Origin: Polyangiaceae bacterium
GTDB taxonomy: Bacteria > Myxococcota_A > Polyangia > Polyangiales > Polyangiaceae
Assembly (NCBI GenBank): GCA_025936115.1
Contig: JAICTZ010000003.1
Coordinates: 281,824-345,823 of the forward strand
Length of the DNA stretch: 64,000 bases
Direction of reading: 5' to 3'
The position numbers were made by a program, and so were the translations under genes. This document shows positions 45,008 to 53,668 of this stretch, in pieces. Below the pieces are notes generated by a model. That model did not search any database. It was not told the DNA's origin and saw only the letters and a program-made list of their open reading frames with translations. Within the stretch, counting starts at the first letter, position 1. Each line of letters opens with the position of its first letter.

Positions 45008-46503
45008 GAGGCGATGCTCGCGCGCTCACCGTGCGCCAGCGAGGTCGGTCCGGCAACTGGAAAGTGCAGCGTCACCGTGGTGCCGACCGCCTCGGTGCTC
45101 TCGATCGCGAGCCGCCCGCCGTGCGCCTCGACGATGCGCTGCACGATCGGCAAACCGAGGCCGGTGCCGCTCGGGCGCGTCGTATAAAAAGGGTCGAGCG
45201 CGCGCCGCCGCACGTCGGGCGACATGCCCTGACCTCGGTCCTCGACCTCGACGCGCACGCAGGGAACGCCGGGCAGATCGTCGCGGCGCAGGCGCACCTC
45301 GACCGTTCCGCCGTCACGCATCGCCTGTCGCGCGTTCGAGATCAAATTGTCGAACACCAGACGGAAGAGGTTCGGATCCACCCACACGATCTCTGCGTCC
45401 GGCGCCCCGTCGACGTGCACGTGGACGGCTTGACCTTCGTCGTCGGTATCGTTGAAGCGGTTGGCCATTTCGATCAGCGAAACCTGCTGCCGGCTGATGG
45501 CGAACGGTCGCGCGAAGCGCAAGAGGTCGCCGACGAGCCGGTTCAGCCGCCCCGCCTCCTCTTCGACGATGTCGAGGAGCGTCGTTCTGTCCTCCGGCCT
45601 GAGGCTGCCCCGGCGCAGGCCCGCCACGGCGTTGACGATGACGGCGAGCGGATTTCTCACCTCGTGCGCGATGGCTGCCGCGAGCTCTCCGACGACGGCG
45701 AGCTGCCTCTTGGTCGAGAGCTCGTCCTGGATCTGGCGCAGCTCGGCGTGAGAGTGTTTGAGCTCTTCGGTGCGCTCGCGCAGGCTGCTCGCCGCGCTCT
45801 CGAGCTCGCCTTTGGCGATGCGATAGCGGAGTAGCAGCGCGGAGGCGACGCTGAACGCGTAGAGCAAGAACGCGTGCGGCAAGAGCGGCATGGTGCGGGT
45901 GATCCAGCCGCTCGCGAGGCCGATGTCGTTGGCGGCGGCCGGCACCAGGATGCCGGCGCCGATCAGCGCGCTCAGCGCCTCCTTGCGCCCGAACACGTAG
46001 GCGCGCAGCAAGAGGCTGCTCGTGACCAGCACCTCGAACAAGCCGATCGCGTAGAGGAGCTCGCAGAGGACGCTCGGCACCCCGATGCTGTAATGCATGC
46101 TCGCGCCGAGCACGGTGGTCGTGAACGTGCGGCGCGCGACCCAGAGCCCGCCCGTGAAGTTGACGATTTCGAACGCCAACGCGACGCCGTAGAGCACGAA
46201 CGCGATACGGCGTTGCTCGCGCACCCGGCCGAATGCGAGCGCGAAATGGACGTTGACCGCAGCGCCCATGATGTAGCCGGCGTGCGTCAGCATGTCGGCG
46301 CGCACGTAGGCTTCGGTCGTGCGCGCGAGGTAGTCGCTGGCTTCGCCGAGGCTCGCGAGGCTGAACGTGAAGCAGAGCGCGCTGAACAGCAGGATCTCGC
46401 GCTCGCGCCGGCCGAGCGCGTAGGCGAGCAAGAAGTAAATCCCGAGCGCGGCGTGGGTCACCGACCACGCGCCCACGACGCCGGCGATGACCTCGCTGCT
46501 CAT
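45004..46503 (-). CDS. Membrane-bound sensor histidine kinase
   Basis: 499 residues. The N-terminal 215 residues form seven or eight hydrophobic helices with a conserved polar pattern, resembling 7TM-type sensory modules rather than a periplasmic loop sensor. A coiled-coil segment (about 220-265) leads to the HisKA helix with AIAHEVRNPLAVIV (His near 279), then the ATPase lid motifs DNLISNARQAM (N box), VEDRGQGMSPDV (G1), FYTTRPSGTGLGLPI (F/G2). It is complete except that no receiver partner adjoins. It is translationally coupled to bioA, an unexpected pairing. Confidence 0.9.
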   Translation of the reverse strand: MSSEVIAGVVGAWSVTHAALGIYFLLAYALGRREREILLFSALCFTFSLASLGEASDYLARTTEAYVRADMLTHAGYIMGAAVNVHFALAFGRVREQRRIAFVLYGVALAFEIVNFTGGLWVARRTFTTTVLGASMHYSIGVPSVLCELLYAIGLFEVLVTSSLLLRAYVFGRKEALSALIGAGILVPAAANDIGLASGWITRTMPLLPHAFLLYAFSVASALLLRYRIAKGELESAASSLRERTEELKHSHAELRQIQDELSTKRQLAVVGELAAAIAHEVRNPLAVIVNAVAGLRRGSLRPEDRTTLLDIVEEEAGRLNRLVGDLLRFARPFAISRQQVSLIEMANRFNDTDDEGQAVHVHVDGAPDAEIVWVDPNLFRLVFDNLISNARQAMRDGGTVEVRLRRDDLPGVPCVRVEVEDRGQGMSPDVRRRALDPFYTTRPSGTGLGLPIVQRIVEAHGGRLAIESTEAVGTTVTLHFPVAGPTSLAHGERASIAS

Positions 46504-46606
46504 GGCCCGGCCGGGGCGAGCGGGAGGAGCGGCTCGGCCGACATCCGCTCTATCGTACCACCCTCCCTCGCGCCGGGCTGTGGGATCTGCTAGGCGGACG
46601 ATCCCC

Positions 46607-48601
46607 GTGAGCTACGTCGTTCTCGCACGCAAGTGGCGCCCCATGCGCTTCGAGGATCTGGTCGGCCAAGATCACGTGTCGCGCACGCTCGGCAACGCGA
46701 TCAAGAGCGGCCGCGTCGCGCACGCCTTCTTGTTCACGGGTGTACGCGGCGTCGGCAAGACGACGAGCGCGCGGATTTTGGCCAAGGCGCTCAACTGCCT
46801 CGGCGATCCCGCGACGACGCCGCCGGGCACCGATCCCGGGCCGACCGTGACGCCCTGCCTCAAGTGCGCGGCTTGCCTCGAGATCGCCACGGGCACGGAC
46901 GTCGATGTGTGGGAGATCGACGGCGCGAGCTACAACGGCATCGACGAAGTCCGAAAGCTGCAAGATTCGCTGCCGTATCGGCCACAGCGCGATCGCTACA
47001 AGATCTTCATCGTCGACGAGGTCCACATGCTGTCGCAAAGCGCGTGGAACGCCTTCTTGAAGACGCTCGAGGAGCCGCCGCCGCACGTGAAGTTCATCTT
47101 CGCGACGACCGAGGTGCACAAGGTCCCGGTCACGATACTCAGCCGCGTGCAGCGCTTCGATTTCAAGCTGATCGCGGCGTCTGCCATCGCTCAGCGTCTC
47201 AAGCACGTGCTCGGCGTCGAGGGCATCGCGGCGGACGACGCGGCCGTCGCGCTCATCGCGCGCGAAGCCGCCGGCAGCATGCGCGACGCCATGAGCCTGC
47301 TCGACCAGGTGATCGCCTGGGGCGGCGATACGCTCGCCGGCGAAGAGGTCGCGAAGGTACTCGGCGTCGCGAGCCGGAGCGCCCTGCACGCGCTCGCGGC
47401 GGCGCTCGTCGCGGGTGACGCGGAGCGCTGCCTCGCGCTCGTCGCCGAGCTCGCCGAGCAAGGTTACGATCTGGTGCACGTCGCGCGCGACCTGCTCGCG
47501 ATGCTGCGCGACCTCGTGGTCGGCAAGGTGTGCAGCGACCCGACGGACCTGCTCGATCTGCCCGCCGAGGAGACGAAAGACGTGCTCGCGCTCGCCTCGA
47601 GCGCGACGGTGGACGACCTCTTGCGGCTCCACCAAGGCTTTTCGCAAGGCTTCGACGACATCGCGCGGAGCGGTCAGGCGCGCGCCGCGTTCGAGATGTT
47701 GCTCGTCCGGCTCGCGCGCCGCCCGCCGCTGCTCCCGCTCGACGACCTACTCGGACGCCTCGGCGCGCTCGAACGGCGACTCACGTCCGGCGGGGCGAGC
47801 GGCTCGTCCGGCTCGCGGGAGCGCACCCCTTCGCCGCGCGCGGAGCAGCTGCCCGCTTCGGCGCCCGCCAACTCTGCGACGCCCGAGTCGAACCCACCTT
47901 CGGCCCGACCGCCCTCACCGCCCGCGCCCGTCCCGGAAGTAGCGGCCACGCGCGCCCCGGCCGCGCCTGCGCTGAGTGTACCGGCCGCGCGCACGCCGAA
48001 CGCACCCGCCGCGCCCCCCTCGTCCTTACCGGCACCACCGCCCCGCGTCGCCGCCACGACACGCCCCGCCGCGAGTCCGCGCAGTAACGCCGCGGCCGCT
48101 CACGTGTTCGTCGTGCCGGAATTCCCGGACGCACCGGAACCCGCGCCTCAAGCGCGCCCGGCGCCAGTGCGTGTCGTGCCTGCCGCTCCGCCGGCCGTGG
48201 CGACGGAAGCCCACGCCGTGCTCCGCGCCATCATCGAGCGACTGCCGGACGATCGCTTCGAGCTACGCGCCTTCCTCGCGCGTTCGGCGCCGCTCGAGGC
48301 GAGCGCCAGCGCGCTCGTGCTCGCCTTCGCACCGGGCGAGCCGTTCGTGAGCGAGGTCGAGCGGGAAATTCGCCTGATCGAGCGCGTCGCGGGCGAGCAC
48401 TTCGGCAGCGCCACTCAAGTGTCCATCGCGCGCGACTCCGATCGCGTCGGGGCCGTCGCGACGCTCGCGATGCTCGACGCCGAGGAGGAGGAGCGCCAGC
48501 GCCGTGCCGCGCTCGCCAAGGTGAGAAACCACCCGCGCGTCGCCGAGGCCGTCGAGGTACTCGGCGCGCGTGTGAAGGACCTGAAGCTCGCGGGGCAGTG
48601 A
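46607..48601 (+). CDS. dnaX: DNA polymerase III subunits tau/gamma
   Basis: 664-residue clamp-loader subunit. SYVVLARKWRPMRFEDLVGQDHV is the standard N-terminus, then Walker A GVRGVGKTTSAR, a zinc module with LNC followed by PCLKCAAC (with an insertion of about 15 residues between the first and second Cys relative to E. coli), IVDEVHML and the sensor-1 FIFATTEVHKVP. A Pro/Ala-rich linker (about 440-550) connects to the tau C-terminal domain. The start is GTG 46607, preceded by AGGCGGA at 8 bases. I saw no A-rich slippery heptamer, so a programmed gamma product is not supported. Confidence 0.95.
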   Translation: MSYVVLARKWRPMRFEDLVGQDHVSRTLGNAIKSGRVAHAFLFTGVRGVGKTTSARILAKALNCLGDPATTPPGTDPGPTVTPCLKCAACLEIATGTDVDVWEIDGASYNGIDEVRKLQDSLPYRPQRDRYKIFIVDEVHMLSQSAWNAFLKTLEEPPPHVKFIFATTEVHKVPVTILSRVQRFDFKLIAASAIAQRLKHVLGVEGIAADDAAVALIAREAAGSMRDAMSLLDQVIAWGGDTLAGEEVAKVLGVASRSALHALAAALVAGDAERCLALVAELAEQGYDLVHVARDLLAMLRDLVVGKVCSDPTDLLDLPAEETKDVLALASSATVDDLLRLHQGFSQGFDDIARSGQARAAFEMLLVRLARRPPLLPLDDLLGRLGALERRLTSGGASGSSGSRERTPSPRAEQLPASAPANSATPESNPPSARPPSPPAPVPEVAATRAPAAPALSVPAARTPNAPAAPPSSLPAPPPRVAATTRPAASPRSNAAAAHVFVVPEFPDAPEPAPQARPAPVRVVPAAPPAVATEAHAVLRAIIERLPDDRFELRAFLARSAPLEASASALVLAFAPGEPFVSEVEREIRLIERVAGEHFGSATQVSIARDSDRVGAVATLAMLDAEEEERQRRAALAKVRNHPRVAEAVEVLGARVKDLKLAGQ

Positions 48602-48605
48602 GCCC

Positions 48606-49214
48606 ATGTTGCCCGCCCGCCTCACGCGCCTGGTCGATCTCTTCGCGCGCCTGCCCGGCGTGGGCGAAAAGACCGCACAGCGCTTCGCGCTCTGGCTCGC
48701 CGTCGAGCGCGGCGACGTCGCGAGCGAGCTCGGCAAGGCGCTCGTCGAGCTCGCCGACGCGGTGCGGCCCTGCGAGCGCTGCGGCAACGTGGCCGAGGTC
48801 GACGAGACGCGGCACGCGCTCTGTGCCGTGTGCGGCGACGCGCGCCGCGATCCGAGCGTGCTTTGCATCGTCGCGCGCGTGCAGGACCTACTCGCCGTCG
48901 AGCGCAGCGGCGCGATGCGCGGGCGCTACTTCGTACTCGGACGCCTGCTGTCGCCGCTCGACGGCGTCGGACCCGAGGAGCTGCCGCTGCCCAAGCTCAT
49001 GGCCCGCATCGTCGGCGACGGCGTGCGCGAGGTAATTTTGGCGACGCCGCCCTCGGTGGACGGCGAGGCGACGGCGCTCCTGCTCGCGCGCGAGCTCGCC
49101 GGGCGTGGCCTTGCCATTTCGCGCATCGCGAGCGGCGTGCCCCACGGCGGCGACCTCGAATTCGCCGACCAAATCACGCTTGGCCGCGCGATCGACGGCC
49201 GGCGCCCCGTGTGA
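48606..49214 (+). CDS. recR: Recombination mediator RecR
   Basis: 202 residues. An N-terminal helix-hairpin-helix (RLPGVGEKTAQRFALWL), a zinc module CERCGNVAEVDETRHALCAVCGD, and a Toprim domain (LCIVARVQDLLAVERSG, LATPPSVDGEATALLLA) are all present. RecR with RecO and RecF loads RecA at gaps. It lies four bases after dnaX; the small ybaB/ebfC gene that usually sits between these two is absent. Confidence 0.96.
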   Translation: MLPARLTRLVDLFARLPGVGEKTAQRFALWLAVERGDVASELGKALVELADAVRPCERCGNVAEVDETRHALCAVCGDARRDPSVLCIVARVQDLLAVERSGAMRGRYFVLGRLLSPLDGVGPEELPLPKLMARIVGDGVREVILATPPSVDGEATALLLARELAGRGLAISRIASGVPHGGDLEFADQITLGRAIDGRRPV

Positions 49215-49281
49215 GGACCGAGCTCGCATCGCCCGCGTCGGGCCTCGCTGCCAATCCCGTTGCCGGGTCGGCGGCCCGAGC

Positions 49282-49287
49282 ATTGAC
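49282..49287 (+). promoter_or_regulatory. Isolated TTGACA box before ridA
   Basis: A perfect -35 hexamer TTGACA lies in the recR-ridA gap, but no good -10 hexamer follows at 16-18 bases (GTTCGT at 17). It is recorded as a weak candidate only. Confidence 0.2.
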
Positions 49288-49328
49288 ACTACGTCGCCGG
49301 TTTTTGTTCGTAGCTCGTCTCCACCCGT

Positions 49329-49367
49329 GCCGATCGTGATCTGGCCATCAAGACTGGCAAAGTAGTA
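49329..49367 (+). repeat. Intergenic palindromic repeat, copy B
   Basis: Reads gccgatcgtgatctgg (49330 on) preceded by ccacccgt, as in copy C, and followed by ccatcaagactggc. The second half differs from the other copies in sequence yet still pairs with itself (GCCA/TGGC), a compensatory-looking change. It ends about 30 bases before the ridA start, within the 181-base recR-ridA gap. Confidence 0.6.
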
Positions 49368-49395
49368 TTAATGCGCTGCCCCGGAACTCGAACCC

Positions 49396-49782
49396 ATGCC
49401 CAAGCGAAAAATCTTGAGGTCCGCCGATGCTCCCGCCCCCGTGGCGAGCTACTCGCAAGCCGTGCGTGCGGGCAAATTCGTCTTTTGCTCCGGACAGATC
49501 CCCATCCATCCGCGCACGCGCGAGCTCGTGACCGGCGGCATCGAGGAACAGACGCGCCGCGTGCTCGATAACCTCGGTGCCGTGCTCGCCGAGGCGGGAC
49601 TCGGCTATGGCGACGTGGTCAAGTGCACCGTATTTTTGACGGACATGAACGATTTTCCCGCGTTCGACGGCGCCTACGCACATTATTTCGGCGCGAGCCC
49701 GCCGGCGCGGTCCACCCTCGGCGTCGCCGCACTGCCGCGTGGCGCCCGTATCGAGGTCGAGGCAATCGCGCTCGTGCGCTAA
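49396..49782 (+). CDS. ridA: RidA family enamine/imine deaminase
   Basis: 128 residues, the typical length. RidA trimers hydrolyse reactive 2-aminoacrylate and related enamines released by PLP enzymes. Conserved pieces include PVASYSQAVRAGKFVFCSGQIPI, the glycine-rich QTRRVLDNLGAVL helix and PPARSTLGVAALPRGARIEVEAIA; Arg105, which binds the substrate carboxylate, is present in the PARS motif. A class IV PLP aminotransferase is encoded 1.3 kb away, but they are not in one operon. Confidence 0.92.
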   Translation: MPKRKILRSADAPAPVASYSQAVRAGKFVFCSGQIPIHPRTRELVTGGIEEQTRRVLDNLGAVLAEAGLGYGDVVKCTVFLTDMNDFPAFDGAYAHYFGASPPARSTLGVAALPRGARIEVEAIALVR

Positions 49783-49840
49783 GAAACCCGAGCGGACGGC
49801 GGCTGACCCATGCCGCGCCGCCTGCAACCGACGAGGATCC

Positions 49841-50971
49841 ATGATCAAAGCCGAGCAAATCTCTTCTTCTCCCTTCGACGACTCTGAGCTCGGGGTCGGC
49901 GCAGACGCCGCGCTCGCGGCGCTCGAACGTGCCGGTGAGCGCGCCGAAGCGCTCGTCGAAGCCTGGGTCAAAGCGAACAACGCCGCTGCCGTCGCCGCGG
50001 CCGCTGACGGCGCGCAAGGCAAAGCGCGCAAGGCGGCCCGCCGCGGTCTCAACGTGCTGAAGTCGCGGGGCGTGAAAGCGCCCGCCGCGTCGCGCGTCGT
50101 GAGCCTGCGCGAAAAAGGACCCGAGACGGTCGAAGCCTGGCTCCTGCCGCCCGACACGAACGGCGTCGCGCTCGTCGCGATCGCGGCGCGCACGCCCACG
50201 AGTCGCTACCGCGTCGCCTTCGCGTTCCTAGCGCCCGAGATCGGCGTGCTGCGCGCGACCTCCGGCGAGATGACGCAGACCGAGCTCAAGGATTCGTTCC
50301 AGCGTGCGAGCCGCGGCGCCTATCGCGCCGTCAAGATCCCCGTCGAGTACGCGCGCTTCCGCATCGCGGAGGCGCGCCGACGCCAGAAAGAACGTGGTCT
50401 CGCCGAGACGCTCGGGTTCGCGAGCGGCGAGTCCTTGCTCGCGGGCGCCCCGGCGCAGGCCGAACATCCCTTCGACGCCGAAGGCCTCGAGCTCGCCGAC
50501 GAGGACGCGAAGGAGCTCGCGGCCAAATCGGGCGACCTGCACGCTTTGCCCGAGTTCGGCAGCTGGCTGCCCGAGCGAGCCGCCGTCGACGAGCTCTTGT
50601 TCAAGGTGGGGCAGTCGCTGACGCCCGGCGAGCCGCCCGACCAGTCGCAGTTCGAAGCGGCATTACGCGCGGAGGTGCTCGCCGCGGTCGATCGCTACTT
50701 CACGCCCGAGCGCCGCGCGGACCTCGTCTTGCGCATGAAAGACAGCGCGCTCGGGGTGCTGGCGCGCGACGGCGAAGCCCGCGCACTCGAGGTCGTGGCT
50801 GCGATGAAAGCCATCGAAAAGACGGGGCTCATCACCGATCCGCCGCGCGACCTGCCATTTTTGCGCGCCTTCTTCGACAAGGCCATCGCCGTGCTGCTCG
50901 CTCAGGGCAACGGGCAATTGCGCGTGCCGATCCCGCGCGCCGCCACGCCGAAACCTGCCGAAACAGCCTGA
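49841..50971 (+). CDS. Hypothetical protein, soluble, Ala/Arg-rich
   Basis: I do not recognise this 376-residue protein. It starts at ATG 49841 with GAGG five bases upstream. No signal peptide or membrane segment is visible. The first 100 residues are Ala-rich helices (AALERAGERAEALVEAWVKANNAAAVA, then a basic ARKAARRGLNVLKSRG). A strand-rich part follows (VEAWLLPPDTNGVALVAIAA, YRVAFAFLAPEIGVLRA), then a long helical section with PEFGSWLPERAAVDELLFKVGQSLTPGE. Spacing from ridA is 58 bases, so they may form one unit. A strong hairpin follows it. Confidence 0.6.
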   Translation: MIKAEQISSSPFDDSELGVGADAALAALERAGERAEALVEAWVKANNAAAVAAAADGAQGKARKAARRGLNVLKSRGVKAPAASRVVSLREKGPETVEAWLLPPDTNGVALVAIAARTPTSRYRVAFAFLAPEIGVLRATSGEMTQTELKDSFQRASRGAYRAVKIPVEYARFRIAEARRRQKERGLAETLGFASGESLLAGAPAQAEHPFDAEGLELADEDAKELAAKSGDLHALPEFGSWLPERAAVDELLFKVGQSLTPGEPPDQSQFEAALRAEVLAAVDRYFTPERRADLVLRMKDSALGVLARDGEARALEVVAAMKAIEKTGLITDPPRDLPFLRAFFDKAIAVLLAQGNGQLRVPIPRAATPKPAETA

Positions 50972-50994
50972 CCGCGCCGTCGGGCCGACAAAAG

Positions 50995-51028
50995 CGAACC
51001 CCGAGGGGGTGCAGCCGCTCGGGGTTCG
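50995..51028. terminator. Bidirectional terminator-like hairpin
   Basis: A perfect 11-bp stem, CGAACCCCGAG (50995-51005) with CTCGGGGTTCG (51018-51028), encloses a 12-base loop. It sits between two convergent genes, 24 bases past the hypothetical protein stop and 102 bases from the aminotransferase stop. There is an AAAA run before it, which would serve as a U tract for the minus-strand transcript, but no T run after it. Confidence 0.6.
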
Positions 51029-51129
51029 GACGAGCCTTGTGGGCGCGCCGTTCCAATCGATGGAGCTCGCGGCAAAAGGTTCCCGCGTCGCGGCGCCGAC
51101 ACCGACTGCCTCAGCCGGACGCGAAGCGC

Positions 51130-51990
51130 TCAGCCCGCGCGGGTGAGCGCTCGGTAGGCTTCGAGCAGACGCGCCGTGAGCGCTCCCGGCTTGCCACCGC
51201 CGGCCGACTTGCCATCCATCGCGACGACCGGCACGAGCTCTCGAATGCTCGATGTGATGAACACCTCGTCCGCGGCGACGAGCTCCGCGGGCGGAAACGT
51301 GCGGAGCTCGCACGGGATCCCGAACGAGCGCGCGAGCTCGAGCACCTTGGCGCGCGTGATGCCCGCGAGGAGCCCCGCCTCGTCGGGCGGCGTCACGAGC
51401 CCGCCGTCCTTCACGAGGAACACGTTCGAGGTCGTACCCTCCACGATCTGTCCCGCAGCGTTCAAAATCAGCGCCTCGTCCGCGCCGCGCGCGTGCGCCT
51501 CGTGCGTGGCGAGGATGCTCAAGAGGTAGTTGCCGAGCTTCGCGCCCACGGCGGAGGTGCCCTCGGAAATACGCTGCGTGCGATGAGTGATGACTGTAAC
51601 ACCGCGCTCGTACATCCACGCGGGCGGCACGGGCACGTCGGTCGCGATCACGACGCGTAGCGGCGCACGCGCGAGCGACGGATCGAGCCCGAGCGCCTTG
51701 CCGCTGCCGCGCGTCACGACGATACGCACGTAGGTCTCGGCGTTTCCCGTCGCGCGCGCGACCTCGAGCACTTCCTGACGTAGCCGGTCGATGTCCGAGA
51801 ACTCAATCAGCGCCAGCTCGGCGCTGCGCTTCAAGCGCGCCAGGTGCTCCTCGAAGCCGAAGAAAACGCCGCCGTACGTGCGCAGTACCTCGAACACCGA
51901 GTCGCCGTAGAGAAACCCGCGATCGAAGACGCTCACCTCGGCGCGCTCGGGCGGGACGATGCGGCCGTCGAGCGAGACGAGCGTCGTCAT
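51130..51990 (-). CDS. Class IV PLP aminotransferase
   Basis: 286 residues of the BCAT/D-amino-acid transaminase/aminodeoxychorismate lyase fold. Landmarks are VSVFDRGFLYGDSVFEVLRTY, RIVVTRGSG, the PLP lysine in VGAKLGNYLLSI, ADEALILNAAGQIVEGTTSNVFLV and the phosphate loop AGITRAKVLELA. Substrate specificity cannot be assigned securely; relatives with this pattern are annotated as branched-chain or D-alanine transaminases and as PabC. ATG 51990 overlaps the stop of the upstream glycosidase gene (ATGA). Confidence 0.85.
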   Translation of the reverse strand: MTTLVSLDGRIVPPERAEVSVFDRGFLYGDSVFEVLRTYGGVFFGFEEHLARLKRSAELALIEFSDIDRLRQEVLEVARATGNAETYVRIVVTRGSGKALGLDPSLARAPLRVVIATDVPVPPAWMYERGVTVITHRTQRISEGTSAVGAKLGNYLLSILATHEAHARGADEALILNAAGQIVEGTTSNVFLVKDGGLVTPPDEAGLLAGITRAKVLELARSFGIPCELRTFPPAELVAADEVFITSSIRELVPVVAMDGKSAGGGKPGALTARLLEAYRALTRAG

Positions 51991-53531
51991 GACGGCTCGA
52001 TCTCGATTTCTTCCTCTCCAGCGCCCCAACGCAAGCGGAGCCGGAACGGCACGTTGCTCTTCACGTGCAGCGTGGGCCGCGTCGCCGCGTCGGGCCGCGC
52101 GTCGGCGATGAGATCGACCGAGCCGAACTCACCGAGCGGATAGCGATACACGCCGTGCTCGTCGAGGCGCCGCACGTCCCACAAAAGCTCGCCCGCGATG
52201 CCGTCCGTGCGCAAACCGAGCACGTACTCGAACAAGACGGCGATGGGCGTGATGGCCGTCCAGCCGACGAAGTCCTTGCGCCCGCGGCCCTCGGCGGGCG
52301 CGTCGGGCGCGTGGTGCTCCCAGATCGAGCCGGTGCGCTCGAACGAGCCGAGCACGTGCATGTAATGGTTTTCCGCGATGGCGTAGGCGAGGTCGTGCTT
52401 GCCGTGCTCGGTGAGGCCGCGCAAAACCATGTAATTCGTGGGGGCCCACACGCCGCCGAGCCAGTGCCCGCCGTCGGGATCGAAGCCGCGGGTGTCGGCC
52501 GAGAGGCTCGGCACGCGGTGCACGCGGTTGAACTCCGCTTGGTTTTCGAGGTGCCACAAGAAGCGATCGAGTCGCTCGGAGGGCACGGCGCGCGCGAGGA
52601 GGGCCCAGTACGCTCCAATGGTCTTGAGCTCCGTCGCCCGCGTCTGATCACGGCGGAGGTCGTGATAAAAGCCCGTGCCCTCGTCCCAGAGGCATTGGTT
52701 GATCCAGGGCACGAGCGCCGCGTTCTCCGCTGCGGCCGCCTGCACCTCTTCTTCACGCCCGAGCTCCTCCGCGATGCGGATGATGAGGCGGTTATTGAGC
52801 ACGGCCTGGAAGTTGGTATCGACCCAGGTCCGATGCGCGTGGTCGAACCAGATGTGCGCACCGGACGGCGTGCGCGGCTGGTTGTCCATGCCCGTGGCCC
52901 AGCCCGTGCCCCAGTAGCTGCCGTTCGGCCACGTACGGTAGCGGCGGTGCCATTCGGCGTGGGCGACGAGCGGCGCGAAAACCTCGGCCAAACGCGTGCG
53001 ATCGCCGCGCAGGCGGTAGTACTCCCACTCGCTCCAAGCGAGCAGGTTCGGGCCGCTACCCGCCGGATCGAAGCGGCTGAAGACTTCGGTGCCGTCGGTC
53101 TCGCGCAGCTGGCGACAGATGCCACCGTCGGGGTGTTGCTTGGCGTAGAAGTTGTCGAGGGTGTGCTGGAACCTCCACGCGCGGTCGCCGTAGCGACCGA
53201 AGAGCGTGATGAAGACGGAGTCCCAGATGAAGAGCGCGTCGTCGTACATCGTCGACGAGTAGTCGGACACGAAGCCGTTCTCCGGCGTCGCGCGGCGGAA
53301 GTTCTTGAACGCGATCTCCCAGCAGTGGTGGTAACACTCGACCGCCTTGGGCAAGGCGGGCAGGTGCGGCAGCGGCAAGAGCGTGTCTCGCGTCGTCTCG
53401 AACGTGGGCCAGGGGTCGACGTTGCGACGCGCACGAGCGACGAACGTGTTCTCGCCCGCGTAGCGGTTCTCGACGTACGTCTCGAGGTAGCGCGGTGTCG
53501 CGGCGTTGCGCAGATTGAGCGGGTTTCGCAT
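51987..53531 (-). CDS. (Alpha/alpha)6-barrel glycoside hydrolase, GH63/GH37-like
   Basis: 514 residues with the pattern of the trehalase/MGH1-like clan: an N-terminal linker region, then FVSDYSSTMYDDALFIWDSVFITLFG, WRFQHTLDNFYAKQHPDGGICRQ, WSEWEYYRLRGD, YWGTGWATGMDNQPR (aspartate that acts as acid in this clan), QCLWDEGTGFYHDL, GGVWAPTNYMVLRGL and SIWEHHAPD (a glutamate at the base position). A C-terminal beta-sandwich ends the protein. No signal peptide is seen, so it is probably cytoplasmic, acting on an alpha-glucoside or mannosylglycerate-like substrate (inference). Confidence 0.75.
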   Translation of the reverse strand: MRNPLNLRNAATPRYLETYVENRYAGENTFVARARRNVDPWPTFETTRDTLLPLPHLPALPKAVECYHHCWEIAFKNFRRATPENGFVSDYSSTMYDDALFIWDSVFITLFGRYGDRAWRFQHTLDNFYAKQHPDGGICRQLRETDGTEVFSRFDPAGSGPNLLAWSEWEYYRLRGDRTRLAEVFAPLVAHAEWHRRYRTWPNGSYWGTGWATGMDNQPRTPSGAHIWFDHAHRTWVDTNFQAVLNNRLIIRIAEELGREEEVQAAAAENAALVPWINQCLWDEGTGFYHDLRRDQTRATELKTIGAYWALLARAVPSERLDRFLWHLENQAEFNRVHRVPSLSADTRGFDPDGGHWLGGVWAPTNYMVLRGLTEHGKHDLAYAIAENHYMHVLGSFERTGSIWEHHAPDAPAEGRGRKDFVGWTAITPIAVLFEYVLGLRTDGIAGELLWDVRRLDEHGVYRYPLGEFGSVDLIADARPDAATRPTLHVKSNVPFRLRLRWGAGEEEIEIEPS

Positions 53532-53668
53532 CGGAAGAGGGCGTCTGGCGGCCGGACTCAGCGAAATACCACATCCGGGCTCGCGGTCGGGGGCCCCGGG
53601 CCCCTCGAACGACTTTACACGGGCGTATTGCGACTGAAGAAAGGCGGCATTAGGAAAAGGGCGGCGTC

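Noticed and set aside
46607..48601. Possible programmed frameshift in dnaX producing a gamma subunit
   Set aside because: No A-rich slippery heptamer of the AAAAAAG type was seen in the gene.
49379..49395. Reverse complement resembles a tRNA T-loop (GGTTCGAGT)
   Set aside because: The flanking bases do not pair as a T stem and no acceptor, D or anticodon arm is present.
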